Positions 1 to 7,590 of a DNA stretch of 11,510 nt are shown here, piece after piece. The DNA comes from Deltaproteobacteria bacterium (lineage in GTDB: Bacteria > Desulfobacterota > GWC2-55-46). A program made the translations under genes and the position numbers. Where the stretch lies: NCBI GenBank assembly GCA_021825035.1, contig JAKAIQ010000047.1, forward strand, positions 1-11,510, read 5' to 3'. Numbering within the stretch: the stretch's first letter is position 1; every line of letters starts with the position of its first letter. Below the pieces are notes generated by a model that was not told the origin of the DNA, did no database searches, and saw nothing but the letters and a program-made list of their open reading frames with translations.

Positions 1-86
1 GCGTGTTGTTTTCCCATAAACGCTGGAAATCCTGTTGCTGAATTTTTAATAGGCTTTCCATTAATTGGCTGAGACAAGCGCGGCAT
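1..86 (-). CDS. N-terminus of an unrecognised protein, runs off the left edge
   Basis: Reading leftwards from an ATG at 86-84, the frame stays open to the window edge and encodes about 28 residues beginning MPRLSQPINGKPIKNSATGF. The start is set by a strong AGGAGG ribosome-binding site at 101-96 (minus strand), nine bases upstream. An alternative ATG at 61-59 in another frame has no such site. The gene begins 21 bp after the methyltransferase stop codon, so it is almost certainly the next gene of the same operon. In related DUF1156 loci the neighbours are often DUF499, DUF3780 or DISARM proteins, but I do not recognise this N-terminus as any of them and assign no function. Confidence 0.7.
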   Translation of the reverse strand, partial: MPRLSQPINGKPIKNSATGFPAFMGKQH

Positions 87-107
87 GTGTATGTACCTCC
101 TGTCTTA

Positions 108-3100
108 CTATCTTGGTACAGCCAATAGCATCGCGTCAAGGAGGCGTTTTTCCTCGCTTCCTTTGGGGTATAGAGCCGAGAGGGCGTTGGCGAGGCGCAG
201 GAAGTCCGGCCCCCGATCCTGTTCGGCCTTAAGCAAGGCACGAAGGGCGTTGGCCCGGCCGCTGGCCTGTAGGACCATGGCCGCGTGGACGCGGTCAAGT
301 GTTGTGGCCTCTCTGCGTGTTTTTAACTGCTCATCGGAGATGTCCGCGCCCTTCTTCTTTTTCCTGCCACGCACCTTTAATTCAGGCACAGAACCTTCAG
401 CGCCTTCGAAAAGCGATAGTTGCGCCGAGGCCGGGTCTTTCTCCAGCCTGTCGGCAACCACATCCGCGCCTTCTTCTCCGAAGAGGACCTTGGCGCGTTC
501 CGATATAGGGAGGAGATGGACAATCCCCTTTTCCGTCTTGATTATACGCCCTTCCCATTCAGGGAGATGGATGCCTAAAGGCTGCGCAAAGCGACGAGCA
601 ACATCAAAGGGGAGGCTGAAACCCGTTTTAGAAATACGAGAAGAAGTTTCCTCCTCATCCAAATCTTTGCCAGTATCATCTTCGCCTTCAACACCGATAG
701 AAGCACCGCCTATTGTAGAATGCCCGATGAAAGCATATTTTTTACGCTCTTCGTCCGAAGCGTCTCCCCAATCTGGAGTTCCGGCTGGAGCTATTAATTT
801 GGTTTTTGGTGCTGGAACAGAATTCACTACGGTGCTAGGAATCTTTACCCATACAGGTTTTCCTGTTGTAGAATTATCCTTTTCGCTTGTGCTCTGGAGC
901 GTCCAGAGGAAGAGGGCCGTTAGGCGGGCATCTTCTTCAAGCGCACCGGCGGCGCCGTTACGGGCCTTTGCCTCCGCGGTGCCGAGTATCTGTTCAAGGG
1001 CGGTTCTGCCGACCACTTCCCAGACCTTCTCAAGATATTCGGCAAGCTTGACCTCACGTCCATCCGCAGTCTCGACTCTGGAATATCGGCTGAATATCTC
1101 AAGGGCCGGGCCTATGCAGGCGAAGACGAGGTCTGCGCCGTGGACGCCTTCTGCCTGAAGCCTTTCCATCCAGTCTCCGACCCGATTGGGCAATTCACGG
1201 AGAACTTCAGCCCAATCCCCAACAGGCGCGTCCTCAGGTCGGGGGCGACAGACGAGATGGACGCTGGTCTCAAGCGCCGCATATCCCTGCCCACGCATGC
1301 GTTGCTTGCGTTCCGTGGCTATGGGCCAAGAGCCTGTTGTGCGCCAATCCGCTCGCACAAGGGCTGAAACCAGCGCTTCCCAGCGGTCGGTATCCTTGTG
1401 TGCGAAGACAACCGATGCAATGCCGTCCTCACGGATGGTACGCTTCATCTGGCCGAACGCATCGCGCATATGGCTTTCATACCATTGGCGGTCATGCATG
1501 CCGCCGTCCTTGACAGCGCGGTTCTCGGTCAATTCACGGGCTTTTTCTGTCTCAAGGGCGGCGAACGCCTGCGGCAATCGGCCCTGTAAACCGAGCCGGA
1601 GCCAGCCGTAGAAGAAGTCTGAGAGGTGCGCATAAGGGATCTGGTTTGCGTAGGGCGGATCGGTGAAGACTACATCCATAGACTCATCGGGCATGATAGA
1701 ATCCAGGGCATTCGCCAGGAGCGGCGAGGACGGCTGATAGCGGACGGACGCGAGGTGCCGTATTGCGTTACGGACGCTACGGACGGAGTACCCCAACCCC
1801 TCGCAGTTCGGGCTGAGAGGGTTTCCCTCGACGAAATCGGCGCGCATGGGAACGCCGGAACCCTGTATGAAGATTGACGTTACGCCTTCCGAGAGCCATA
1901 CGCACAGCGAGGTATGGTATTGGGCGTTGTCCGAGTAAGCCGCATAAAGGCACGCAGCAAGGGCGTTGAGCAGGTCTTTGTCTTTTACCTGCTCCGTGGC
2001 CTCCTTTAAGGCATCCTCGATGACTTCATGGATTACCCAGCGCGAAAAGACCTGCCTGGGTGCGAGGACGTCGAACCAGCTGGTAATACCGTAGGGGCGT
2101 GGTCGAAAACCTGTATCACCCTCTGGTGGTGCAGGAGGCATTTCAATATGAATAGATTTTGATTTTTCTTCAGCTCTTGCGAAGGCTTCATGGTCTTCTT
2201 GTGTGGGGGCGTAATAGTCCTTTCCACGTCCACTATGATTTTCTCGAACCACTGCAAGAAGGATAGAATCACTTGCGCCGCCTCTCTTATCACGCAACTG
2301 CGCCTGAACGCGCTCGCGCGGCGTAACCAAATGGCACTTCGGACAGGTTGCTTTGTTGCCAGCGACAGTTCCATGCTGAACTTCCCCCTCATTAGTAGGG
2401 GCAAAGACCTCGATACGGGGCTCAAGGGAGTCTTTAGGATAACTGATGCGCAAGGCCTTCCTTCTGCCCTTTGCGTCCGATAGCGATAGGTTGCGAACCA
2501 ATGGAATAGTAGCCCCACACCCGCTTGCCTCGCACTTTACCGTCCTCGCCCAGAGATACGCCAGAGGCTTTCGCTTTTGTGCGTCCGCCGGATAATAAGA
2601 CTCAAGCCGCTTTTCGCTCTCCCTGAGCACCCATTCGGACCATATCTCAAAAAGATCGGCAAGCTCCGGCCCGTTGCGCCCGCACCATTCGAGCGCGATC
2701 TTTAGGAGGAGCCAGGCAACGGGGTTAAGCTCAGATGCCGTAACTTCACAACCCAAGCGCAACCCCTCCAGCGGAATGGAGCCGCCGCCTGAGAAGGGGT
2801 CCATGACATGGGGCGCTCCGCCGTAAGCGGCCTTTACCAGCTCACGCGCCGAGGATACATAGACCGTTTTGCCCACAAGGTCCCAGTTGGATAGCTCGGC
2901 CACGAAGGCCAGAAGGGCCTGCCGGAGATCGGCGTCAGCAGGGCCGATTTTTCTGAATTGCTGAAGGACCTTCCGTGCCGCTGTCTTGAATTCCTCAGGG
3001 CATTGCGGGTCCACAGGGTCAGGCAGAAGAAGCGTCAAGAGCAGGGCGCGGCACGACGCCAATGGCCTCCGCGCCCACCAAGAATGCAAGAGGGAAAGAT

Positions 3101-3209
3101 GCCCGCTATCAACGCGCGTCTTGCGGTTGTTTTCCTCGACGCACGCATCATTGACGGCGGACAGGGCAAAATCCACCTCGGCTAATCGTTTACATTCTTT
3201 AGGGATCAC
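108..3209 (-). CDS. DUF1156-family N6-adenine DNA methyltransferase with zinc-ribbon insert
   Basis: This is a 1033-residue DNA methyltransferase of the DUF1156 family, predicted to methylate adenine using S-adenosylmethionine and so mark host DNA in a defence system. The N-terminal DUF1156 signature is clear (HSWWARRPLASCRA, about residues 42-55). The SAM-binding motif is DPFSGGGS at 137-144 and the catalytic motif is TDPPY at 516-520. The ~370-residue insert between them carries two cysteine pairs, C226/C231 and C289/C292, that look like a zinc ribbon. The C-terminal third is acidic and unassigned. The start is GTG at 3209-3207, overlapping the TGA of the NYN gene (GTGA), with an AAAGGAA ribosome-binding site just upstream. 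The length is normal for the family and there is no frameshift. Target specificity cannot be read from the sequence. Identity as a DUF1156 methylase is firm; the defence role is inferred from family and context. Confidence 0.93.
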   Translation of the reverse strand: MIPKECKRLAEVDFALSAVNDACVEENNRKTRVDSGHLSLLHSWWARRPLASCRALLLTLLLPDPVDPQCPEEFKTAARKVLQQFRKIGPADADLRQALLAFVAELSNWDLVGKTVYVSSARELVKAAYGGAPHVMDPFSGGGSIPLEGLRLGCEVTASELNPVAWLLLKIALEWCGRNGPELADLFEIWSEWVLRESEKRLESYYPADAQKRKPLAYLWARTVKCEASGCGATIPLVRNLSLSDAKGRRKALRISYPKDSLEPRIEVFAPTNEGEVQHGTVAGNKATCPKCHLVTPRERVQAQLRDKRGGASDSILLAVVRENHSGRGKDYYAPTQEDHEAFARAEEKSKSIHIEMPPAPPEGDTGFRPRPYGITSWFDVLAPRQVFSRWVIHEVIEDALKEATEQVKDKDLLNALAACLYAAYSDNAQYHTSLCVWLSEGVTSIFIQGSGVPMRADFVEGNPLSPNCEGLGYSVRSVRNAIRHLASVRYQPSSPLLANALDSIMPDESMDVVFTDPPYANQIPYAHLSDFFYGWLRLGLQGRLPQAFAALETEKARELTENRAVKDGGMHDRQWYESHMRDAFGQMKRTIREDGIASVVFAHKDTDRWEALVSALVRADWRTTGSWPIATERKQRMRGQGYAALETSVHLVCRPRPEDAPVGDWAEVLRELPNRVGDWMERLQAEGVHGADLVFACIGPALEIFSRYSRVETADGREVKLAEYLEKVWEVVGRTALEQILGTAEAKARNGAAGALEEDARLTALFLWTLQSTSEKDNSTTGKPVWVKIPSTVVNSVPAPKTKLIAPAGTPDWGDASDEERKKYAFIGHSTIGGASIGVEGEDDTGKDLDEEETSSRISKTGFSLPFDVARRFAQPLGIHLPEWEGRIIKTEKGIVHLLPISERAKVLFGEEGADVVADRLEKDPASAQLSLFEGAEGSVPELKVRGRKKKKGADISDEQLKTRREATTLDRVHAAMVLQASGRANALRALLKAEQDRGPDFLRLANALSALYPKGSEEKRLLDAMLLAVPR

Positions 3210-3841
3210 GATTTTTCCTTTGGGCGATAATCCTGCGTGTCAAGGCACGAATCGTATGCATGCCGGTCAACCCTGATCCAGTCGGTCTTGTCGATTCCAC
3301 GCGTGGTGGCAGACGTGGGGCTGGAAGGAAAGGCAGAGGCCAACTTAATCCATCTCTCCTGTTGCGAAGCTATAAGTCGAACTTCTTCTGCGGCTTCCGT
3401 AAGGTCCTGATCCTGGCTGAAGATCAACGCCACATCATATTGTTTTTCACGCGCAAGTTTTACGATATCAAGGGCAATGCGAATATCAATGCCTTTTTCC
3501 TGGCCTACAAGGATGGTGCTTGCCCGGCCATCTGGAAGCGCAATTGTTTGATTACGATAACGAAGCTTGCGAGAAAAAATATGAACATTGGGTCTACTGC
3601 CCATTACGGCAAGCTTTGCCGCCCAAAAATGATTCCAGAAAGGCTTGTCTTCAAAGCTTGGTATACCTGTATAAAACCGTGTCTGGTGAAGTTCCCAGCC
3701 GTTGCCTCTACATATTCTTGCGGCCAGACATATTGCGTCATAGTTCGGATATTTATAACCAAATGCCTACTTGGCTGCATAAAAAAGATTTTGTCCATCA
3801 ACAAAGGCGATTGCGCGTTTGACCAGCGGTTCAGATGCCAC
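3206..3841 (-). pseudogene. NYN-domain (PIN-like) ribonuclease gene interrupted by an amber codon
   Basis: Read from a GTG at 3841 (preceded by AGGGGGG) to the TGA at 3208-3206, one frame encodes a 211-residue NYN-domain protein broken only by a TAG at 3769-3767, codon 25. Before the stop is the first NYN strand with its acidic residue (AFVDGQNLFY, D15). After it, the frame continues with AFGYKYPNYD, RFYTGIPSFED, and the later acidic positions in KGIDIRIALD (D119, D125) and FSQDQDL (D144, D146). NYN proteins are metal-dependent RNases of the PIN-like fold, and these are the expected active-site acids. From memory of the family this position is often Glu or Lys, so a single GAG or AAG to TAG change would explain it. 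An internal ATG at 3604 opens a 132-residue frame, but the product would lack D15 and probably be inactive. The gene overlaps the methyltransferase start. It could be a true pseudogene, a sequencing error or read through at low level. Confidence 0.85.
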
Positions 3842-3852
3842 AATGCCCCCCT

Positions 3853-3909
3853 AAGAAAAAATAACCCCGCTCGAGGCCTTCAACGATGCATCCGGCTGGT
3901 CGAGCGGGG
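3853..3909 (-). terminator. Intrinsic terminator or attenuator upstream of the NYN gene
   Basis: On the minus strand, CCCCGCTCGA (3909-3900) pairs perfectly with TCGAGCGGGG (3874-3865). The 25-base loop holds a small GCC/GGC inner stem. TTATTTTTTCTT follows immediately (3864-3853). A GC-rich stem followed by a U tract is the intrinsic-terminator layout, and only the minus strand has the U tract. It lies between the promoter at 3993-3965 and the NYN start at 3841. It therefore either ends a short RNA or acts as an attenuator for NYN and the methyltransferase. Confidence 0.8.
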
Positions 3910-3958
3910 AGTAGATAGCTTATACAACACAATTATTTGGCTTTTATTCCCTGCTTTT
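3853..3958 (-). ncRNA. Candidate ~105-nt small RNA or attenuated 5' leader
   Basis: The interval from the predicted transcription start near 3958 to the end of the U tract at 3853 would be a discrete RNA of about 105 nt. It has an AU-rich 5' half and a terminator hairpin as its 3' end. There is no convincing coding sequence in it. I match it to no known RNA family. It may be a stand-alone small RNA or the regulated leader of the NYN-methyltransferase unit. The boundaries are inferred from promoter and terminator only. Confidence 0.4.
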
Positions 3959-3964
3959 AATATT

Positions 3965-3993
3965 ATTATCATATTTTTCATCTGATTTGTCAA
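3965..3993 (-). promoter_or_regulatory. Strong sigma70-like promoter inside the defence operon
   Basis: The minus strand reads TTGACA (3993-3988), a 17-base spacer, then GATAAT (3970-3965), an almost consensus sigma70 promoter. Transcription would begin near 3958. It would run through the terminator hairpin before reaching the NYN and methyltransferase genes, giving these a transcription unit separate from the helicase. Confidence 0.75.
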
Positions 3994-4056
3994 CCCCTAT
4001 AATCGCCTACGAATTGCCTTTAACGCGTTCGGCATTAGCCCTTTACATTACAATCC

Positions 4057-4093
4057 TATCACTTCAGCGTTTAGTGATAAGATTATCTTATCA
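4057..4093. promoter_or_regulatory. Operator-like palindromes built from TTATCA half-sites
   Basis: TGATAAGAT-T-ATCTTATCA (4075-4093) is a perfect dyad with 9-bp arms and one central base. Overlapping it, TATCACT (4057-4063) and AGTGATA (4073-4079) form a second dyad with 7-bp arms. Three GATAA/TTATC half-sites thus lie within 37 bp, about 80 bp upstream of the internal promoter. This is the shape of a binding site for a dimeric regulator. No regulator is identified; the HTH proteins encoded at 7587-7826 and 7957-8508 are candidates only by proximity. Confidence 0.45.
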
Positions 4094-4162
4094 ACCCTTG
4101 ATACGCTCCCATTGGGCATCGGGGCCGCAGCCAAGACACCTTACATTCTTCTCCGTTATCAA
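4091..4162 (-). CDS. Possible 23-residue CxxC microprotein after the helicase gene
   Basis: A TTG at 4162-4160 overlaps the helicase stop codon (TTGA) and follows GGAG at a short spacing. The frame encodes 23 residues, including RCLGCGPDAQWERIKG, and ends at TGA 4093-4091. The CxxC pair and the overlap suggest a coupled small protein, but the frame is very short and uses TTG. It may equally be the decayed tail of a longer zinc-ribbon gene or chance. Its stop codon lies within the palindrome at 4075-4093. Confidence 0.2.
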   Translation of the reverse strand: MITEKNVRCLGCGPDAQWERIKG

Positions 4163-7100
4163 TTTTCTCCATATGGCGCATCTTCTTCCTTGACCTTCAT
4201 CGGTTTAGTCACGGCATCCACAGAAAGATAATAATGCGCTACTTTGGTCACCTCATGCCAAGGGAACCTGGCCGGGTCATTAATCGGCTCCTGGAGCGTA
4301 GGCTTGACGTCGCAGTTTGTGACGACATAGAGCCAGTAGCAATCCCGCCGGTCTTCGGCAACCCTGCGCTCGTTTGGAGTAAGGAGTATGGTGCCTGAAA
4401 ACCCGCCAATGCCCTTAACCTCGATAAGCCTTAAATCTCCGGAGTTCAGGTCAAGGCTTGTGATGTCGTACCCGAGGTTCTTTTCATGGACATCGAAGAC
4501 CTGGCGGCCCTGAGAACGCTCATGCTCCATGGCGACCTGCATGGCAATGGCCTCGGTCTCGAAGTTCGGTTGCAGACGCCTTACCTCAGGGGTCTCACGC
4601 TCCGGGTGAGGCAGGACTATGACGCTTGCTGTCCGTTCAACTGCCTGAAGCGACAGGGACCTCTGGCGTTCGAGCTCCTGGCGCCTCTTATCCCGGCGGG
4701 AAAAAAGCTCCGCATGCCGCGCCTCGGCCTGCGCAAGGCGGCCTTCGGCGCCCTGGACCTTTTGCTCGACCTCAGCAGCCGCCTTCCCGATCTCCTCGTC
4801 AACCCGCTGAAGCAACTCGGTCAAGGAAAGCTCCACATGGGCCGAGATACGCTCAATCTCCGTTATACGCTCTGCCCTGACCTCTTCCAGGAAAGGCTTA
4901 AGTGCGTTGTCATTCAGCCACTCGGAGGCCTCGGGCAACATCGAAACGGCCGGGAGGCTCTCCACATCCCCGGCCTGGGTAAAGTTTCCGAGTATACCGG
5001 GCTCGCACAGGCTGGCATCCCCATTTTCGGCAATCTTTACGGCAAAGAGCCTTTCATGTATTACATGGCCAAGACCGTCCACTACTCTGGCGCGGTAAAA
5101 ATCAATCCTTGCAGGCGAATCGTGCTGAAGCGAATAAAAGCAGGCCCCCTTACCGAAGGGCTCCTCTGCCAGAGAGAGCGTGTGTCTGCGGACCACCTCG
5201 AACAGTGGATGGCCCGGCGTGACCCATTCAAGGTTGTTTTCCTCCGCGGTCTCCCTGTCGGTCGAACAGCGGGGATATTTGCTTGCCAGGGCCGGGAGCC
5301 TCCAATCGGGCTCGGCCTCGTAGCGCCTGAGCACGGAAGGGGTCCTGCCGGGCTCAAAGGTATGAGGAAGGGCCGGGATGAACTTCAAGTCGAACCTGGC
5401 GTATTCGGCAGCCTCCTTCACGAACCGGGCGATAGTTTCAGGCACGACGCGGCGCTCCTGGGCGCGGGCCCTTCGTTCGATAAGCATCTCGAGGTTGAGC
5501 TTTTTCGATGCAAGCCCTTCAAGGGCGTTCCGGCAGATGGCGCGGAATTGTTCGGCGTCGACGTTCTTTAAAAGTCGGTCTTCAAGGTCTGCATCGCCCA
5601 ATCTGCCAGCGTAATAATCCCTTAGCACGCGCTCTACCTGGGCGGACGGAAGCACCTCGCCGACAACGTTGAAGACGGCGTCGTCATCGAGGGCGTCTCT
5701 TATCTCCTGAAGCTTTTCGAGCAGGCGTTGCAGCACCTTGCCTTCAATCGTATTCGTGGCCACGAAGTTGAATATCAGGCAGTCCTTGCGCTGGCCATAA
5801 CGGTGGATGCGTCCCATACGCTGTTCAAGGCGGTTTGGATTCCACGGAATGTCGTAGTTGAAGAGGATATTGCAGCACTGGAGGTTTATGCCTTCACCTG
5901 CCGCCTCGGTGGCCACAAGGACCTGGATATTGCCGTCCCTGAACTGCTGTTCGGCATAGAGGCGCGTCCCGGCTTCATCGCGTGAGCCTGGCTTCATGCT
6001 GCCGTGGATGCACACTACGCTAAAGCCCCATCCCTTCAGGCGGCCCATGAGGTAGTCGAGCGTGTCCTTGAATTCCGTGAAGAGGAGAAGCCTTTTATCC
6101 GCATGGTCGAAAAAGCCCTCCTTCTGTAGGAGCTCTTTCAAGCGTGAAAGCTTTGCCTCGGCCCCCGAGTCCTCTACGGCTTTGGCCTGTGCCGCGAATT
6201 GTCCGAGTTCCTTGACCTCTTCACGAATCTGCTCGGCGTTCCCGGTAAGGGTGATGGCCTCGAGCATTTCTTCAAGACGCGCCTGTTCGCTCTCCTCCAT
6301 CTCCTCAAGTTCCTCAGGGGTCGGAAGCTCGGGCGGAGCAAGGCGCGCAAGCTCATGGGCGCGCTTAAGGCCTTCTTCGAGCCTCTTCGCACGATTCTCA
6401 AGGGAGTGCCGGAGGGCATAGGTGCTTGAGGCAAGACGGCGCTGGTATAAAGACATCAGGAAGCCCACGGCCCGCGCCCGTGGGTCCTCCCCTTGCGCCG
6501 CGGCCTTAGCGCTTTGTTTCTTCACGAAGCGGGTTACGTCCTTGTAGAGTTCGAACTCGGGGCCGTCTATCTGAAAATCCACCGTATGGGGTATGCGTTT
6601 GGTGAATATCTTCTGAGCCACCCATGTACCGTCGGATTGGCGCTCTGGGAAGTATATCATCGCCTCTTTTGTCCGGCGCAGGTAAAAGGGGGCACGCCTC
6701 TTGTCCATGGCCTCGCGGATAGACTTGATGTCAGCGTAAGCGTCTGCGTCGAGAAGCTGCAGAAAGAGGCTGAAGTTCAACGGATCGCCCTTGTGCGGCG
6801 TGGCGGTAAGAAGCAACATGTGGTCTGACGTGTCCCGCAGAAGCTCGCCCAGCTTGTAGCGCAGGCTCTTATGAGACTCGTCAGCCGCCGACATGCGATG
6901 GGCTTCATCTACGATTATAAGATCCCATTGGACCTGGCGCAGCCCTGGCAGTATCTCAGTACGTTTGGCAAGGTCGAGAGAGGTTATTACCCGTTTTTGC
7001 TCGATCCACTGATTAACGCCGAACTGGTCGCGGATGTCCTGCCCCTTCAGCACCAGGAATTTTTCGTCGAACTTTTCCTTAAGTTCTCTCTGCCACTGGA

Positions 7101-7590
7101 AGGCGAGGTTTGCAGGGCAGACGATGAGGATGCGTTCGGCAAGCCCCCGGAGCTTAAGCTCCCGGATAAGAAGCCCGGCCATAATCGTCTTCCCGGCTCC
7201 GGCATCGTCCGCAAGCAGAAACCGGACGCGGGCAAGCTTAAGGAGGTAATCGTATACCGCCTCAAGCTGGTGCGGCAAGGGGTCTACACGGGATATCGAG
7301 AGGCCGAAATAGGGGTCGAACTCGTATGCGATGCCGAGGGAATACGCCTGAAGACCGAGGCGGAGAAGGCGGCCGTCCCCGGCATAGCTGAATCGCGTGT
7401 CAAGAACGGTGAGGGGCTCGATGTCCTTGGCTGAAAGGGTAACCCTGCGGAAGCGCTCAGACTTAGTGCCCACGAGCCCCATAACCCAGCTGTCAGGGCC
7501 GTTCGTCCGTACGGTTTCAACGCGCATAGGCTCATTGAAGAGCGGCCCGGTTATAAGTTGGCCTTCACGAATGGTATGCCTTTCAGTCAC
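4159..7590 (-). CDS. SNF2-family helicase with C-terminal DUF3883 domain (DrmD-like)
   Basis: This is a 1143-residue superfamily 2 DNA translocase of the SNF2 type, like the DrmD helicase of class 1 DISARM systems. Motifs appear in order: Walker A DDAGAGKT at 128-135, DEAH at 228-231, LTATP at 261-265, ATEAAGEGINL at 560-570 and the arginine-finger motif QRMGRIHRYGQ at 590-600. A charged helical insert (about 395-490) separates the two RecA lobes. After an unassigned middle region comes a coiled coil at about 960-1010. A DUF3883 domain follows, with GYDI at 1040-1043 and IEVKG at 1056-1060, a pattern resembling a PD-(D/E)XK nuclease core. The GTG start at 7590-7588 overlaps the TGA of the upstream HTH gene (GTGA). 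The gene is intact. Helicase identity is firm; the DISARM assignment is by domain layout and the methylase neighbour. Confidence 0.93.
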   Translation of the reverse strand: MTERHTIREGQLITGPLFNEPMRVETVRTNGPDSWVMGLVGTKSERFRRVTLSAKDIEPLTVLDTRFSYAGDGRLLRLGLQAYSLGIAYEFDPYFGLSISRVDPLPHQLEAVYDYLLKLARVRFLLADDAGAGKTIMAGLLIRELKLRGLAERILIVCPANLAFQWQRELKEKFDEKFLVLKGQDIRDQFGVNQWIEQKRVITSLDLAKRTEILPGLRQVQWDLIIVDEAHRMSAADESHKSLRYKLGELLRDTSDHMLLLTATPHKGDPLNFSLFLQLLDADAYADIKSIREAMDKRRAPFYLRRTKEAMIYFPERQSDGTWVAQKIFTKRIPHTVDFQIDGPEFELYKDVTRFVKKQSAKAAAQGEDPRARAVGFLMSLYQRRLASSTYALRHSLENRAKRLEEGLKRAHELARLAPPELPTPEELEEMEESEQARLEEMLEAITLTGNAEQIREEVKELGQFAAQAKAVEDSGAEAKLSRLKELLQKEGFFDHADKRLLLFTEFKDTLDYLMGRLKGWGFSVVCIHGSMKPGSRDEAGTRLYAEQQFRDGNIQVLVATEAAGEGINLQCCNILFNYDIPWNPNRLEQRMGRIHRYGQRKDCLIFNFVATNTIEGKVLQRLLEKLQEIRDALDDDAVFNVVGEVLPSAQVERVLRDYYAGRLGDADLEDRLLKNVDAEQFRAICRNALEGLASKKLNLEMLIERRARAQERRVVPETIARFVKEAAEYARFDLKFIPALPHTFEPGRTPSVLRRYEAEPDWRLPALASKYPRCSTDRETAEENNLEWVTPGHPLFEVVRRHTLSLAEEPFGKGACFYSLQHDSPARIDFYRARVVDGLGHVIHERLFAVKIAENGDASLCEPGILGNFTQAGDVESLPAVSMLPEASEWLNDNALKPFLEEVRAERITEIERISAHVELSLTELLQRVDEEIGKAAAEVEQKVQGAEGRLAQAEARHAELFSRRDKRRQELERQRSLSLQAVERTASVIVLPHPERETPEVRRLQPNFETEAIAMQVAMEHERSQGRQVFDVHEKNLGYDITSLDLNSGDLRLIEVKGIGGFSGTILLTPNERRVAEDRRDCYWLYVVTNCDVKPTLQEPINDPARFPWHEVTKVAHYYLSVDAVTKPMKVKEEDAPYGEN

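Noticed and set aside
85..1158. Long plus-strand frame (357 codons) at the left edge
   Set aside because: It is antisense to the well-supported DUF1156 methylase, is rich in Ser, Arg and Ala as expected for a shadow frame, and has no recognisable domain.
3604..3843. 79-codon minus-strand frame beginning at 3843
   Set aside because: It is in the wrong frame. Another frame over the same bases gives a clear NYN N-terminus interrupted only by the TAG.
3260..3985. 241-codon plus-strand frame
   Set aside because: It crosses the NYN gene, terminator and promoter in antisense; its composition is unlike a real protein.
4486..5571. Plus-strand frame of 361 codons
   Set aside because: It lies wholly antisense to the SNF2 helicase, with no domain and no ribosome-binding site; an effect of GC-rich codon bias.
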